Shown here piece by piece: positions 28,317-36,038 of a DNA stretch of 64,000 nucleotides. The position numbers and the translations under genes were made by a program. How positions within the stretch are numbered: position 1 is the first letter of the stretch; each line of letters starts with the position of its first letter. Source of the DNA: Aquimarina intermedia. Its GTDB lineage: Bacteria > Bacteroidota > Bacteroidia > Flavobacteriales > Flavobacteriaceae. The stretch spans positions 186,001 through 250,000 of the forward strand of contig NZ_VNHU01000001.1 of assembly GCF_008124785.1 (NCBI RefSeq), written 5' to 3'. A model generated the notes under the pieces. The model saw nothing but the letters and a program-made list of their open reading frames with translations. It ran no database searches and was not told where the DNA came from.

Positions 28317-28772
28317 TTAAAGTATGTTTTCAATAACGATGGTGTTACCATTAAATTGAATAGTGTCATTATTTTTTTTACCTATTAGCAGTTTGCCGAT
28401 TGGAGAATTTGCCGCTATAGCAAAACAGGATATTCCTTTTGTATCAACTTTACCAACAGAAATACTAAGAAAATAAAGACCCTTATCTGTATAAACCAAG
28501 CTTCCCAATTTTATCAATGACGCTGGTGTCAAACTAATCTTTAATAAAATTAAGTCAAGTTTTTGGACTTCGGCTAACTGAACGCCAAGTTTTTCGCGCT
28601 CTATATGAAGCATTGCTCTACCAGTTTCATGTTTGTCTCCAGCAGAACTTTTCGTCTCTGACTCCAGAGCCATCTGTATATCAGTGATTTGAAATGTCAA
28701 ACGCTTGCGTCTTGAATTAACATAATTTTGGCAATGCAATAGAAGTTCCTCTTTGATGTTTGTAGCTTCCAT
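28317..28772 (-). CDS. GreA/GreB-type transcript cleavage factor-like protein
   Basis: A 151-residue protein with an N-terminal helical half and a C-terminal GreA/GreB-like domain ending SPIGKLLIGKKNNDTIQFNG. Bacteroidota copies of this family are sometimes labelled 3-oxoacyl-ACP synthase by error. The N-terminal half lacks a clear GreA coiled-coil tip with two acidic residues, so a catalytic role is uncertain. It lies 22 bases after the FAD gene. Confidence 0.75.
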   Translation of the reverse strand: MEATNIKEELLLHCQNYVNSRRKRLTFQITDIQMALESETKSSAGDKHETGRAMLHIEREKLGVQLAEVQKLDLILLKISLTPASLIKLGSLVYTDKGLYFLSISVGKVDTKGISCFAIAANSPIGKLLIGKKNNDTIQFNGNTIVIENIL

Positions 28773-28794
28773 TTTTTACAAGATGGGTTAAATA

Positions 28795-29907
28795 TTAAAG
28801 TAAATCCGCTAATTCTTTACCAATACCACTGCCTATGGCTATCCCCATTCCTCCAAGACGAACTCCGCAAAACACATTGTCAGATAACTGTTTTACGATG
28901 GGTTTTTTTTGTTTCCCAACTCCCATAATTCCGCTCCATCGGTGCTCTATTTCAATTTTGCGTGCCGGTAACACCACATCTTCAAGCAACTTTTCAAGGG
29001 CATTCTGAATTATCGGAGTCTGCCCTGGTAGATGCGTGTTTTCGGTGTCAAAATCCAAATTACGTCCGCCACCGAGCAATATTCTATTATCGATATTGCG
29101 AAAATAATAAAACCCTTTATCAATATGAAAGGTGCCTTTAATTTGTAAGTCCTTAATAGGTTTGGTTATTAGTACTTGTGCTCGCGCAGGTTGTACTTTA
29201 TCGATTCCGAGTTGTTTGGCAAAACCATTGGTAGCTATACAGACTTTATTAGATGTAAAAGCAAATTTTTCAGTTTCAATAGCTACAGCATTATTGGTTT
29301 CAGACAACTTAAGAACAGCGCAACTGTTTAATATCTTTATGTCACTCTTGTATACCTTGGTAAGTAGCGAACTCATCATCTCGCCGGTATCAATCTGCCC
29401 TTCAAGATTGTTATATATCAGCGTCTCTTGAATGTTTCTAAATCCAAAAGTGGATTTTTTTTCTGAAAACACTTTCTGATTAAAGACCGGATAGAGCATT
29501 TCGTTAATTCTAGGAAGGTTTGCTATACAATTGGCGTAGCTATCTAAGGCATCTTTGCTAAAGATTTCATAGCCCCCATATTCTTTGTAGCCAATAGTTG
29601 TACCCCCTAATGTGTTGCGCAAATGTTGAAGTCCGTCAACTCGTTTTTGAACGAGTTGAATTATTTCTTCTTCTGTGTGTGTAGTAAGATCGTCTATGAT
29701 CTCTGAAGTGCTGCCAAAACAAGCAAATCCAGCATTTTTTGTACTGGCACCTTCGGGTAAGACACCTTTTTCCAGTACGATAATCTTTGATTTTGGGAAA
29801 CGCTCCCTTAACCGAAGCGCACAATGAAGCCCGACGATACCACTACCAATAACAGTGATATCGACATTAGAGATCCAGCTTTTATATTCCCAATAACTTA
29901 AATTCAT
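28795..29907 (-). CDS. FAD-dependent oxidoreductase, DAO family
   Basis: A 370-residue flavoprotein of the glycine/D-amino acid oxidase family. The dinucleotide-binding GxGxxG is ITVIGSGIVGLHCALRL (about 17-33) and the C-terminal MGVGKQKKPIVKQLSDNVFC to GGMGIAIGSGIG closes the FAD domain. The substrate is unknown. The start codon directly follows the T-run of the accC terminator. Confidence 0.88.
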   Translation of the reverse strand: MNLSYWEYKSWISNVDITVIGSGIVGLHCALRLRERFPKSKIIVLEKGVLPEGASTKNAGFACFGSTSEIIDDLTTHTEEEIIQLVQKRVDGLQHLRNTLGGTTIGYKEYGGYEIFSKDALDSYANCIANLPRINEMLYPVFNQKVFSEKKSTFGFRNIQETLIYNNLEGQIDTGEMMSSLLTKVYKSDIKILNSCAVLKLSETNNAVAIETEKFAFTSNKVCIATNGFAKQLGIDKVQPARAQVLITKPIKDLQIKGTFHIDKGFYYFRNIDNRILLGGGRNLDFDTENTHLPGQTPIIQNALEKLLEDVVLPARKIEIEHRWSGIMGVGKQKKPIVKQLSDNVFCGVRLGGMGIAIGSGIGKELADLL

Positions 29908-29932
29908 AAAAAAAGCCTCAATATTGAGGCTT
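29906..29932 (-). terminator. accC terminator abutting the next start codon
   Basis: A perfect AAGCCTCAAT / ATTGAGGCTT arrangement (29913-29932) ends in seven T on the minus strand. It lies 7 bases past the accC stop, and the ATG of the oxidoreductase follows the T-run at once. Confidence 0.85.
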
Positions 29933-29938
29933 AGTATT

Positions 29939-31288
29939 TTAACTTACAGGCTCCTTCATTTCAAAGTCTTCCATAAATTTTGTGGTATAATTTCCTGCTA
30001 CATAATCAGGATGATCCATTAATTGTCTGTGAAAAGGTACTGTGGTTTTGATACCTTCAATAATAAATTCATCCAACGCTCTTTTCATCTTATTTATCGC
30101 CTCTTCTCTTGTTTGAGCTGTGGTGATCAATTTTGCAATCATTGAGTCGTAGTTTGGTGGTATAGTATAACCACTGTACACATGGGTGTCTACACGAACT
30201 CCATGTCCACCAGGGATATGTAAGTTTGTGATTTTTCCAGGTGAAGGTCTAAAATCTTTGTAAGGATCCTCTGCATTTATTCTACATTCTATTGAATGCA
30301 ATTGTGGGAAATAATTCTTTCCGGAAATAGGAATTCCTGCGGCAACCAAAATCTGTTCGCGAATCAAATCGTAATCTACAACTTGCTCCGTTATTGGGTG
30401 CTCTACCTGAATACGGGTATTCATTTCCATAAAGTAGAAGTTACGATGTTTATCCACCAGAAACTCTACAGTACCGGCACCTTCATACTTAATATACTCT
30501 GCAGCTTTTACTGCAGCCTCTCCCATTTTTTCCCGAAGCTCGTTCGTCATAAATGGAGAGGGTGTCTCTTCAGTTAATTTTTGATGCCTACGCTGTACAG
30601 AACAATCTCTCTCAGAGAGGTGACAAGCGGTTCCATTACTATCGCCAACAATTTGAATTTCGATATGGCGAGGCTCTTCGATGAGTTTTTCCATATACAT
30701 ACCATCATTACCAAAAGAGGCAGCTGCTTCTTGTCGGGCACTGTCCCAACCTTTGCGTAATTCCTCTTTTTTCCAAACAGCACGCATACCTTTACCACCA
30801 CCACCAGCGGTAGCTTTTAACATAACAGGATAGCCCATTTCATCGGCTAAGGCTTCAGTTTCTTCAAAGGTATCCAGAATACCTTCACTACCTGGAATCG
30901 TAGGTACTCCCGCTGCTTTCATCGTCGCTTTGGCAGTAGCCTTATCTCCCATTTTTTCTATCATCTCGGCGCTGGCACCAATAAATTTGATCTCATGCTC
31001 CTCACAAATTTTTGAAAATTTGGCATTTTCAGAAAGAAAACCGTATCCTGGGTGAATAGCATCAGCATTCGTAATCTCTGCTGCAGCTATTATATTGGCC
31101 ATTTTAAGATAAGATTCATTACTGGGGGCAGGGCCAATACATACGGCTTCATCAGCAAAACGTACATGTAAGCTTTCGGCATCAGCAGTCGAATAAACGG
31201 CTACAGTCTTAATACCCATCTCTTTACAGGTTCGAATCACCCTCATGGCAATTTCTCCTCTGTTTGCGATTAGAATTTTTTTAAACAT
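29939..31288 (-). CDS. accC: acetyl-CoA carboxylase, biotin carboxylase subunit
   Basis: A 449-residue biotin carboxylase that carboxylates biotin on BCCP at the first committed step of fatty acid synthesis. It starts [20 protein letters not shown] and includes the ATP-grasp glycine loop GGGGKGMR, the [15 protein letters not shown] active-site segment and [12 protein letters not shown]. Downstream of accB in the fabH-accB-accC operon. Confidence 0.97.
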   Translation of the reverse strand: MFKKILIANRGEIAMRVIRTCKEMGIKTVAVYSTADAESLHVRFADEAVCIGPAPSNESYLKMANIIAAAEITNADAIHPGYGFLSENAKFSKICEEHEIKFIGASAEMIEKMGDKATAKATMKAAGVPTIPGSEGILDTFEETEALADEMGYPVMLKATAGGGGKGMRAVWKKEELRKGWDSARQEAAASFGNDGMYMEKLIEEPRHIEIQIVGDSNGTACHLSERDCSVQRRHQKLTEETPSPFMTNELREKMGEAAVKAAEYIKYEGAGTVEFLVDKHRNFYFMEMNTRIQVEHPITEQVVDYDLIREQILVAAGIPISGKNYFPQLHSIECRINAEDPYKDFRPSPGKITNLHIPGGHGVRVDTHVYSGYTIPPNYDSMIAKLITTAQTREEAINKMKRALDEFIIEGIKTTVPFHRQLMDHPDYVAGNYTTKFMEDFEMKEPVS

Positions 31289-31388
31289 AACTAATTAAAT
31301 TTAAAATCTTGGATGCTGTGATTATTTGGTACTTCGAAGTACCTGTTGACAGAATCAACAGAAAAAGCACAGCCATCTAAGAGTTGGG

Positions 31389-31889
31389 TTATGATGGATC
31401 TACTAAGAACAATGGCTGGTCAAACTCTACCGGTGATGAGTCATCAACAAGTAGTTTAACAATAGTACCAGAAACTTCACTTTCGATTTCATTAAACAAT
31501 TTCATTGCTTCAATGATACAAAGTACATCACCTTCTTTAATGGTATCGCCAACTTCAACAAATGTAGGTTTATCCGGAGAAGGTTTGCGATAGAACGTTC
31601 CAATAATTGGGGATTTGATAGTGATATATTTGGAATTATCCTCTTCAGCCTGACTAGCTTCTGTCGGAGCTGCAGGAGTTGGGATCGGAGCAGCTGGTGC
31701 TGGTGCCTGTCCCACCTGATGTCCTTGCATTTGTGTATTCATTGGGATTTGTTGTAGGATAGTAGTCTCTTTACTATCTTCAGATCCTGTTCTAATGGTG
31801 ATTTTGACATCATCCATTTCTAATTTTACTTCGCTAGCTCCCGACTTGGCTACGAATTTAATTAAATTCTGAATTTCTTTTAAATCCAT
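31389..31889 (-). CDS. accB: acetyl-CoA carboxylase, biotin carboxyl carrier protein
   Basis: A 166-residue BCCP. An N-terminal domain is joined by a proline-alanine linker (about 60-80) to a C-terminal biotinyl domain with the modified Lys130 in EAMKLFNEIES. It lies 33 bases downstream of fabH and 100 bases upstream of accC. Confidence 0.97.
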   Translation of the reverse strand: MDLKEIQNLIKFVAKSGASEVKLEMDDVKITIRTGSEDSKETTILQQIPMNTQMQGHQVGQAPAPAAPIPTPAAPTEASQAEEDNSKYITIKSPIIGTFYRKPSPDKPTFVEVGDTIKEGDVLCIIEAMKLFNEIESEVSGTIVKLLVDDSSPVEFDQPLFLVDPS

Positions 31890-31922
31890 AATATAGTGTA
31901 TTGTGTTTTGTTTTGTTGTTGT

Positions 31923-32918
31923 TTAGGAATTATAGGCCCATTTTAAATAAATAGAACCCCAGGTAAAGCCACCACCAAATGAGGCAAATACAATATTGTC
32001 TCCTTTTTTCAGTTGCTTTTCAAAATCACTTAATAATAAAGGTAAGGTAGCAGATGTCGTGTTACCATACTTTTGAATATTCATCAAAACTTTCTTATCG
32101 TCCAAGTTCATACGATTGGCGGTAGCATCAATGATACGTTTATTTGCCTGATGCGCCACTAACCAATCTACATCTTCTCCGGATAAATTATTGCGCTCCA
32201 TAATTTTACTGCTTGCATCCGCCATGTTTGAAACAGCGTATTTGAAAACAGATTTTCCATCTTGCTGTACAAAATGCTGTTTATGAGCGACTGTTTCTTC
32301 TGACGGTGGTAAAAGAGAGCCACCGGCTTCAATTTTCAAAAATTGCCTGCCTACGCCATCAGTTCGTAAATATTCATCTTGAAATCCAAGGCCTTCTTCA
32401 TTAGGCTCAAAAAGCACAGCGCCTCCACCATCACCAAAAATAATGCAGGTTGCCCGATCGGTATAATCTATTATAGAAGACATCTTATCCGCTCCAATAA
32501 GCAGTATTTTTTTATATCTACCTGATTCAATATAACTGGAAGCAGTAGACATGCCGTATAAAAAACTGGAACAAGCTGCTTGTAAATCATATGAAAATGC
32601 ATTCACAGCTCCTAATTGTGAAGCGGCAAATGCAGCGGTTGATGCCACTGGAAGATCTGGTGTAGCTGTCGCAAAGATAACCATATCAATCTCTGAGGGA
32701 TCCAAGTTTCGTTTTGCTAATAAATCTTCTGCTGCTTTGATTCCAAGATATGAAGTACCTTTATCTTTATCCTTTAGGATTCTTCTTTCCTTAATTCCTG
32801 TACGACTGGTAATCCACTCGTCATTTGTGTCCACCATTGTCTCTAAGATAGCATTGGTTAGGACGTAATCTGGTACATAAGCACCTACTGCTGTAATAGC
32901 GGCTGAGATTTTACTCAT
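31923..32918 (-). CDS. fabH: 3-oxoacyl-ACP synthase III
   Basis: A 331-residue KAS III that condenses acetyl-CoA with malonyl-ACP to initiate fatty acids. The catalytic triad is Cys116 (AACSSFLYG), the His in HQANKRI and the Asn in YGNTTSATLP. It heads the fabH-accB-accC run. The usual neighbour plsX is absent from this window. Confidence 0.96.
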   Translation of the reverse strand: MSKISAAITAVGAYVPDYVLTNAILETMVDTNDEWITSRTGIKERRILKDKDKGTSYLGIKAAEDLLAKRNLDPSEIDMVIFATATPDLPVASTAAFAASQLGAVNAFSYDLQAACSSFLYGMSTASSYIESGRYKKILLIGADKMSSIIDYTDRATCIIFGDGGGAVLFEPNEEGLGFQDEYLRTDGVGRQFLKIEAGGSLLPPSEETVAHKQHFVQQDGKSVFKYAVSNMADASSKIMERNNLSGEDVDWLVAHQANKRIIDATANRMNLDDKKVLMNIQKYGNTTSATLPLLLSDFEKQLKKGDNIVFASFGGGFTWGSIYLKWAYNS

Positions 32919-33044
32919 ATCTTTGTTTTAGTTTCCGTGCTTAGAGAAGTACAAGCTCTCAAAAAGCCGTTGAAATTACTAAATTATATGCAAATATGGC
33001 GCAAAATAGTGGGATTTTGACACATATTCAACTAAAAACAAAAA

Positions 33045-33066
33045 AACTCTCACTTATGTGAGAGTT
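33045..33066 (-). terminator. terminator of rpmF
   Basis: A 9-bp stem AACTCTCAC / GTGAGAGTT with a run of T on the minus strand, 24 bases past the rpmF stop. It separates rpmF-DUF177 from fabH. Confidence 0.85.
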
Positions 33067-33090
33067 ATAGTTTGAATTTTAACAGTTTAC

Positions 33091-33291
33091 TTACGCAGCT
33101 GTTTCTTCTTCTGTGTTATCAATTACGATTTGACCACGATAGTATAGTTTTCCTTCGTGCCAATGCGCTCTGTGATATAAATGTGCTTCACCAGTAGTTG
33201 GATCAATAGCAATTTGTGGTACAGAAGCTTTATAATGTGTTCTTCTTTTATCTCTTCTCGTTTTTGAGGTCTTTCTTTTAGGATGTGCCAT
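33091..33291 (-). CDS. rpmF: 50S ribosomal protein L32
   Basis: A 66-residue L32, starting [19 protein letters not shown] with a basic N-terminal tail. The zinc-binding cysteines of some L32 proteins are missing, so this is the zinc-free form. It lies 9 bases downstream of DUF177 and is co-transcribed. Confidence 0.97.
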   Translation of the reverse strand: MAHPKRKTSKTRRDKRRTHYKASVPQIAIDPTTGEAHLYHRAHWHEGKLYYRGQIVIDNTEEETAA

Positions 33292-33300
33292 TGCTAAGTA

Positions 33301-33840
33301 TTATTTATCGTTTAATAAGTTTTTTAATTTATTCCAACGAGGGTCTATTTCCTCATCGTTTTCTTTTATTGTTTTGTCTTTAGGACTAAGTTCATCTAAC
33401 TTTTCAAGTACTTCAGAATTTAATGTTCCGTCTTCAACACCGGGGTGCACTCTTTTATAAGGTACCGCCAGAGCAATAAGTTCATAAATGTATTGTTGTA
33501 CATTGACTTCATAAGCTCCATAGGGAATGATCAAAAGCTCTTCGTTTTCATCATTAAACACTTCCCCAAACTTTACGACTACCATCAATTCATTATTAAT
33601 GGGTAGATCAAAAGGTTCATTAGTTACATCACAATTTACATTTACACTACCAGTAGCTGTAAATTTGAGCTCTAACAAAGTGCTTTTCTTGTTAAATTCG
33701 AGCAGAACGTCTACCGTCGCTGCATTAAATTCATCATACTCAAAATGTTCAAAGAACGTATTGTCAATTTGATATTCAAACTGGTGTACTCCTTGCTTCA
33801 GTCCAACAAAAGGGATGTTATACGCTTTTAGTTGTTTCAT
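33301..33840 (-). CDS. DUF177 (YceD) family protein
   Basis: A 179-residue DUF177 protein of the family linked with rpmF and 23S rRNA accumulation. I chose the ATG at 33840 (MKQLKAYNIPFVGLKQG) because the upstream frame has no family sequence and a -7 box lies at 33887-33894. The central stretch TGSVNVNCDVTNEPFDLPIN carries the family signature. Confidence 0.88.
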   Translation of the reverse strand: MKQLKAYNIPFVGLKQGVHQFEYQIDNTFFEHFEYDEFNAATVDVLLEFNKKSTLLELKFTATGSVNVNCDVTNEPFDLPINNELMVVVKFGEVFNDENEELLIIPYGAYEVNVQQYIYELIALAVPYKRVHPGVEDGTLNSEVLEKLDELSPKDKTIKENDEEIDPRWNKLKNLLNDK

Positions 33841-33886
33841 TTCATCATCAGTTTCAGGCCATTTGCCAAATGGGTAAAGGCGGGTG

Positions 33887-33894
33887 CAAAGATA
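33887..33894 (-). promoter_or_regulatory. -7 box of DUF177-rpmF
   Basis: TATCTTTG on the minus strand matches TAnnTTTG and gives a leader of about 42 nt to the ATG at 33840. Confidence 0.55.
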
Positions 33895-34043
33895 ACAAAA
33901 AAATGTTACCAGCATACTTTTGTAAATAAAATTATATCAGAATGTTACTCGGTTGTAGTTTACGTAAAATTTACATGGTATGCACCTTGTTTTGACGTAC
34001 TAGTTACAAGGGTTTAAAATGGATAAAATAAGTGAATGTGATT

Positions 34044-35105
34044 TTACCTTTTTCGCTGCACAGGCTTTCGCGCTTGTTTTTTCAAAGGATTTTCGGTGAG
34101 GGTTTTATATTCATTACGTTTTTTGAAGATGGTTAGTGCAGCAAAGACAGCTTCCTTAAAGGAGCCGGCATCGGCAATACCTTTTCCGGCAATTTCGAAG
34201 GCGGTGCCATGATCAGGTGAGGTACGTACTTTATGCAATCCTGCGGTATAATTTACTCCTTTGCCAAATGATAGTGTTTTAAAAGGGATTAAACCCTGAT
34301 CGTGATAAGATGCTACGATAGCGTCAAAGGTAGTATAGGCATTGGATCCAAAGAAACTATCGGCGGCATAAGGTCCGTAAACCAGTTTGTTTTCTGCTCT
34401 TATTTTTTCAAGGGTTGGCTTTAATACCTCATCATCTTCTTTACCAATCACACCATTGTCTCCACTATGCGGATTGATTCCAAGTACGGCAATTTTAGGT
34501 TTTGAAATACCAAAATCCTGCTGCAATGTGGTATAGATAGTATTGATTTTATTCTGTATCAGCTCTGGTGTAATAGCTTGGGTAATATCTTTGAGCGCCA
34601 CATGGTCTGTGAGCAGCCCTACTTTAAGGTCATCCGTAATCATAAACATCAGACTGTCTCCGTCCAATTCTTGGTTTAAATAATCAGTATGTCCGGGGAA
34701 CTTAAAGTCTTCGGCTTGTATGCTCGCTTTGTTAATAGGCGCGGTGACCAATACATCAATTTCATTGCTTTTTAACGCTTGGGTCGCGGCTTTTAGGGAT
34801 TTGATAGCATACGCTCCGATAGCGGGATCTTCTTTTCCAAAACTTATTGAAACAGGCTCTTTCCAGACATTTAATACATTAACTTTTCCGTCGAGAATTT
34901 GAGAGGTAGTATCAATTCCATGAAGGTTAATACTGCTTTTGAGTTGTTTTTTGAGAAAGGACAACACTTTTACAGAAGCAAAAATAACGGGAGTGCAAAA
35001 ATCAAGCATTCGGGGGTCTTCAAAGGTTTTCATAATAACCTCACTACCAATTCCATTGAGATCTCCAATTGATATGCCAACTCTTATTCTTTCTTCTTTC
35101 TTCAT
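34044..35105 (-). CDS. pdxA: 4-hydroxythreonine-4-phosphate dehydrogenase
   Basis: A 353-residue PdxA of pyridoxal phosphate synthesis, oxidising 4-phosphohydroxy-L-threonine. The fold signature VGISIGDLNGIGSEV is at the N-terminus, and the metal ligands lie in FPGHTDYL, YHDQGLIPFK and TSPDHGTAFEIAGKG. It is divergent from ribE. No FMN or other riboswitch is seen in the 84 bases between them. Confidence 0.95.
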   Translation of the reverse strand: MKKEERIRVGISIGDLNGIGSEVIMKTFEDPRMLDFCTPVIFASVKVLSFLKKQLKSSINLHGIDTTSQILDGKVNVLNVWKEPVSISFGKEDPAIGAYAIKSLKAATQALKSNEIDVLVTAPINKASIQAEDFKFPGHTDYLNQELDGDSLMFMITDDLKVGLLTDHVALKDITQAITPELIQNKINTIYTTLQQDFGISKPKIAVLGINPHSGDNGVIGKEDDEVLKPTLEKIRAENKLVYGPYAADSFFGSNAYTTFDAIVASYHDQGLIPFKTLSFGKGVNYTAGLHKVRTSPDHGTAFEIAGKGIADAGSFKEAVFAALTIFKKRNEYKTLTENPLKKQARKPVQRKR

Positions 35106-35189
35106 TTTAAGCGTGTTTATGATTATTTTTGCGTCTTATAATTCGGATCCATTAATCGGTTCGCAAATTTAACTAAATATTTCGCAATT

Positions 35190-35777
35190 ATGTTCACAGG
35201 GATTATCGAAGAATTAGGGAAAGTACATCAATTGGTGTCTGAAAAAGAAAATCTTCATATCACAATCAAAGCTACCCTTGCCAGTGAACTAAAAATAGAT
35301 CAAAGTGTGTCGCATAATGGAATATGCCTTACTGTGGTCGCAATTCATAATGATACCTATACAGTTACAGCGATCAAAGAAACATTAATGAAAACGAATT
35401 TGTCTTCACTTAAAGTTGGGGATCGGGTAAATCTTGAACGCGGAATGAAGCTCGGTGCCAGATTAGATGGCCATCTCGTACAAGGCCATGTGGATCAAAC
35501 CGGTATTTGCAAAAGCGTTAAAGAAGCGAAAGGTAGTTGGTACTATACATTTACATATGATCCTGATCAGGGGAATGTTACCATAGAAAAAGGATCTATC
35601 ACAGTGAACGGTGTTAGTCTTACGGTGGTGAATTCAAAAGATGGAGAATTTAGCGTGGCTATTATCCCGTTTACCTACCAACATACTACGTTTAATACTT
35701 TAGAAACAGGTTCTGTAGTAAATCTTGAATTTGATGTTATTGGGAAGTATGTGGCCCGTCTTCACAGAGCTAAATAA
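35190..35777 (+). CDS. ribE: riboflavin synthase, alpha subunit
   Basis: A 195-residue riboflavin synthase that dismutates 6,7-dimethyl-8-ribityllumazine. It has the two tandem lumazine-binding halves, starting MFTGIIEELGKV and DGHLVQGHVDQTG. No riboflavin operon partner is adjacent in the window. Confidence 0.95.
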   Translation: MFTGIIEELGKVHQLVSEKENLHITIKATLASELKIDQSVSHNGICLTVVAIHNDTYTVTAIKETLMKTNLSSLKVGDRVNLERGMKLGARLDGHLVQGHVDQTGICKSVKEAKGSWYYTFTYDPDQGNVTIEKGSITVNGVSLTVVNSKDGEFSVAIIPFTYQHTTFNTLETGSVVNLEFDVIGKYVARLHRAK

Positions 35778-35824
35778 GATACAAGTAAAAACAATTATTC
35801 TCAACGTTATTACCCTTTTTAAAA

Positions 35825-35880
35825 TTACGGTTAAACCGTAAAAAACACCTAAATAATTGATTTTAACACAGTTTAACTGT
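35825..35880 (+). promoter_or_regulatory. paired palindromes upstream of the adhesin operon
   Basis: A perfect palindrome with core ACGGTTAAACCGT (arms extend over 35825-35841) and a second palindrome ACAGTTTAACTGT (35868-35880) share the consensus ACRGTTWAACYGT. The centres are 41 bases apart, about four helical turns. Neither has a T-run on the plus strand, so they are not terminators for ribE. Confidence 0.5.
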
Positions 35881-35921
35881 TAAAATTTTAGGGTATACTA
35901 GTCTGTCAGGCGTTATACATA

Positions 35922-35929
35922 TACTTTTG
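35922..35929 (+). promoter_or_regulatory. -7 box of the adhesin operon
   Basis: TACTTTTG fits TAnnTTTG. It would start a transcript near 35933, about 105 nt before the adhesin start codon and 53 bases past the end of the second palindrome. Confidence 0.4.
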
Positions 35930-36038
35930 AGATATAAATGTTTCCCCAAAGACATTTTCATCTAATTAGCTTTAATCATAAATGCAACCCCACTTGCATG
36001 ACTAAACGAAGATAATATGAACGACCAAACCTACATCT

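Noticed and set aside
35106..35189. A possible FMN riboswitch before ribE
   Set aside because: Only 84 bases separate pdxA and ribE and I see none of the conserved FMN aptamer elements.
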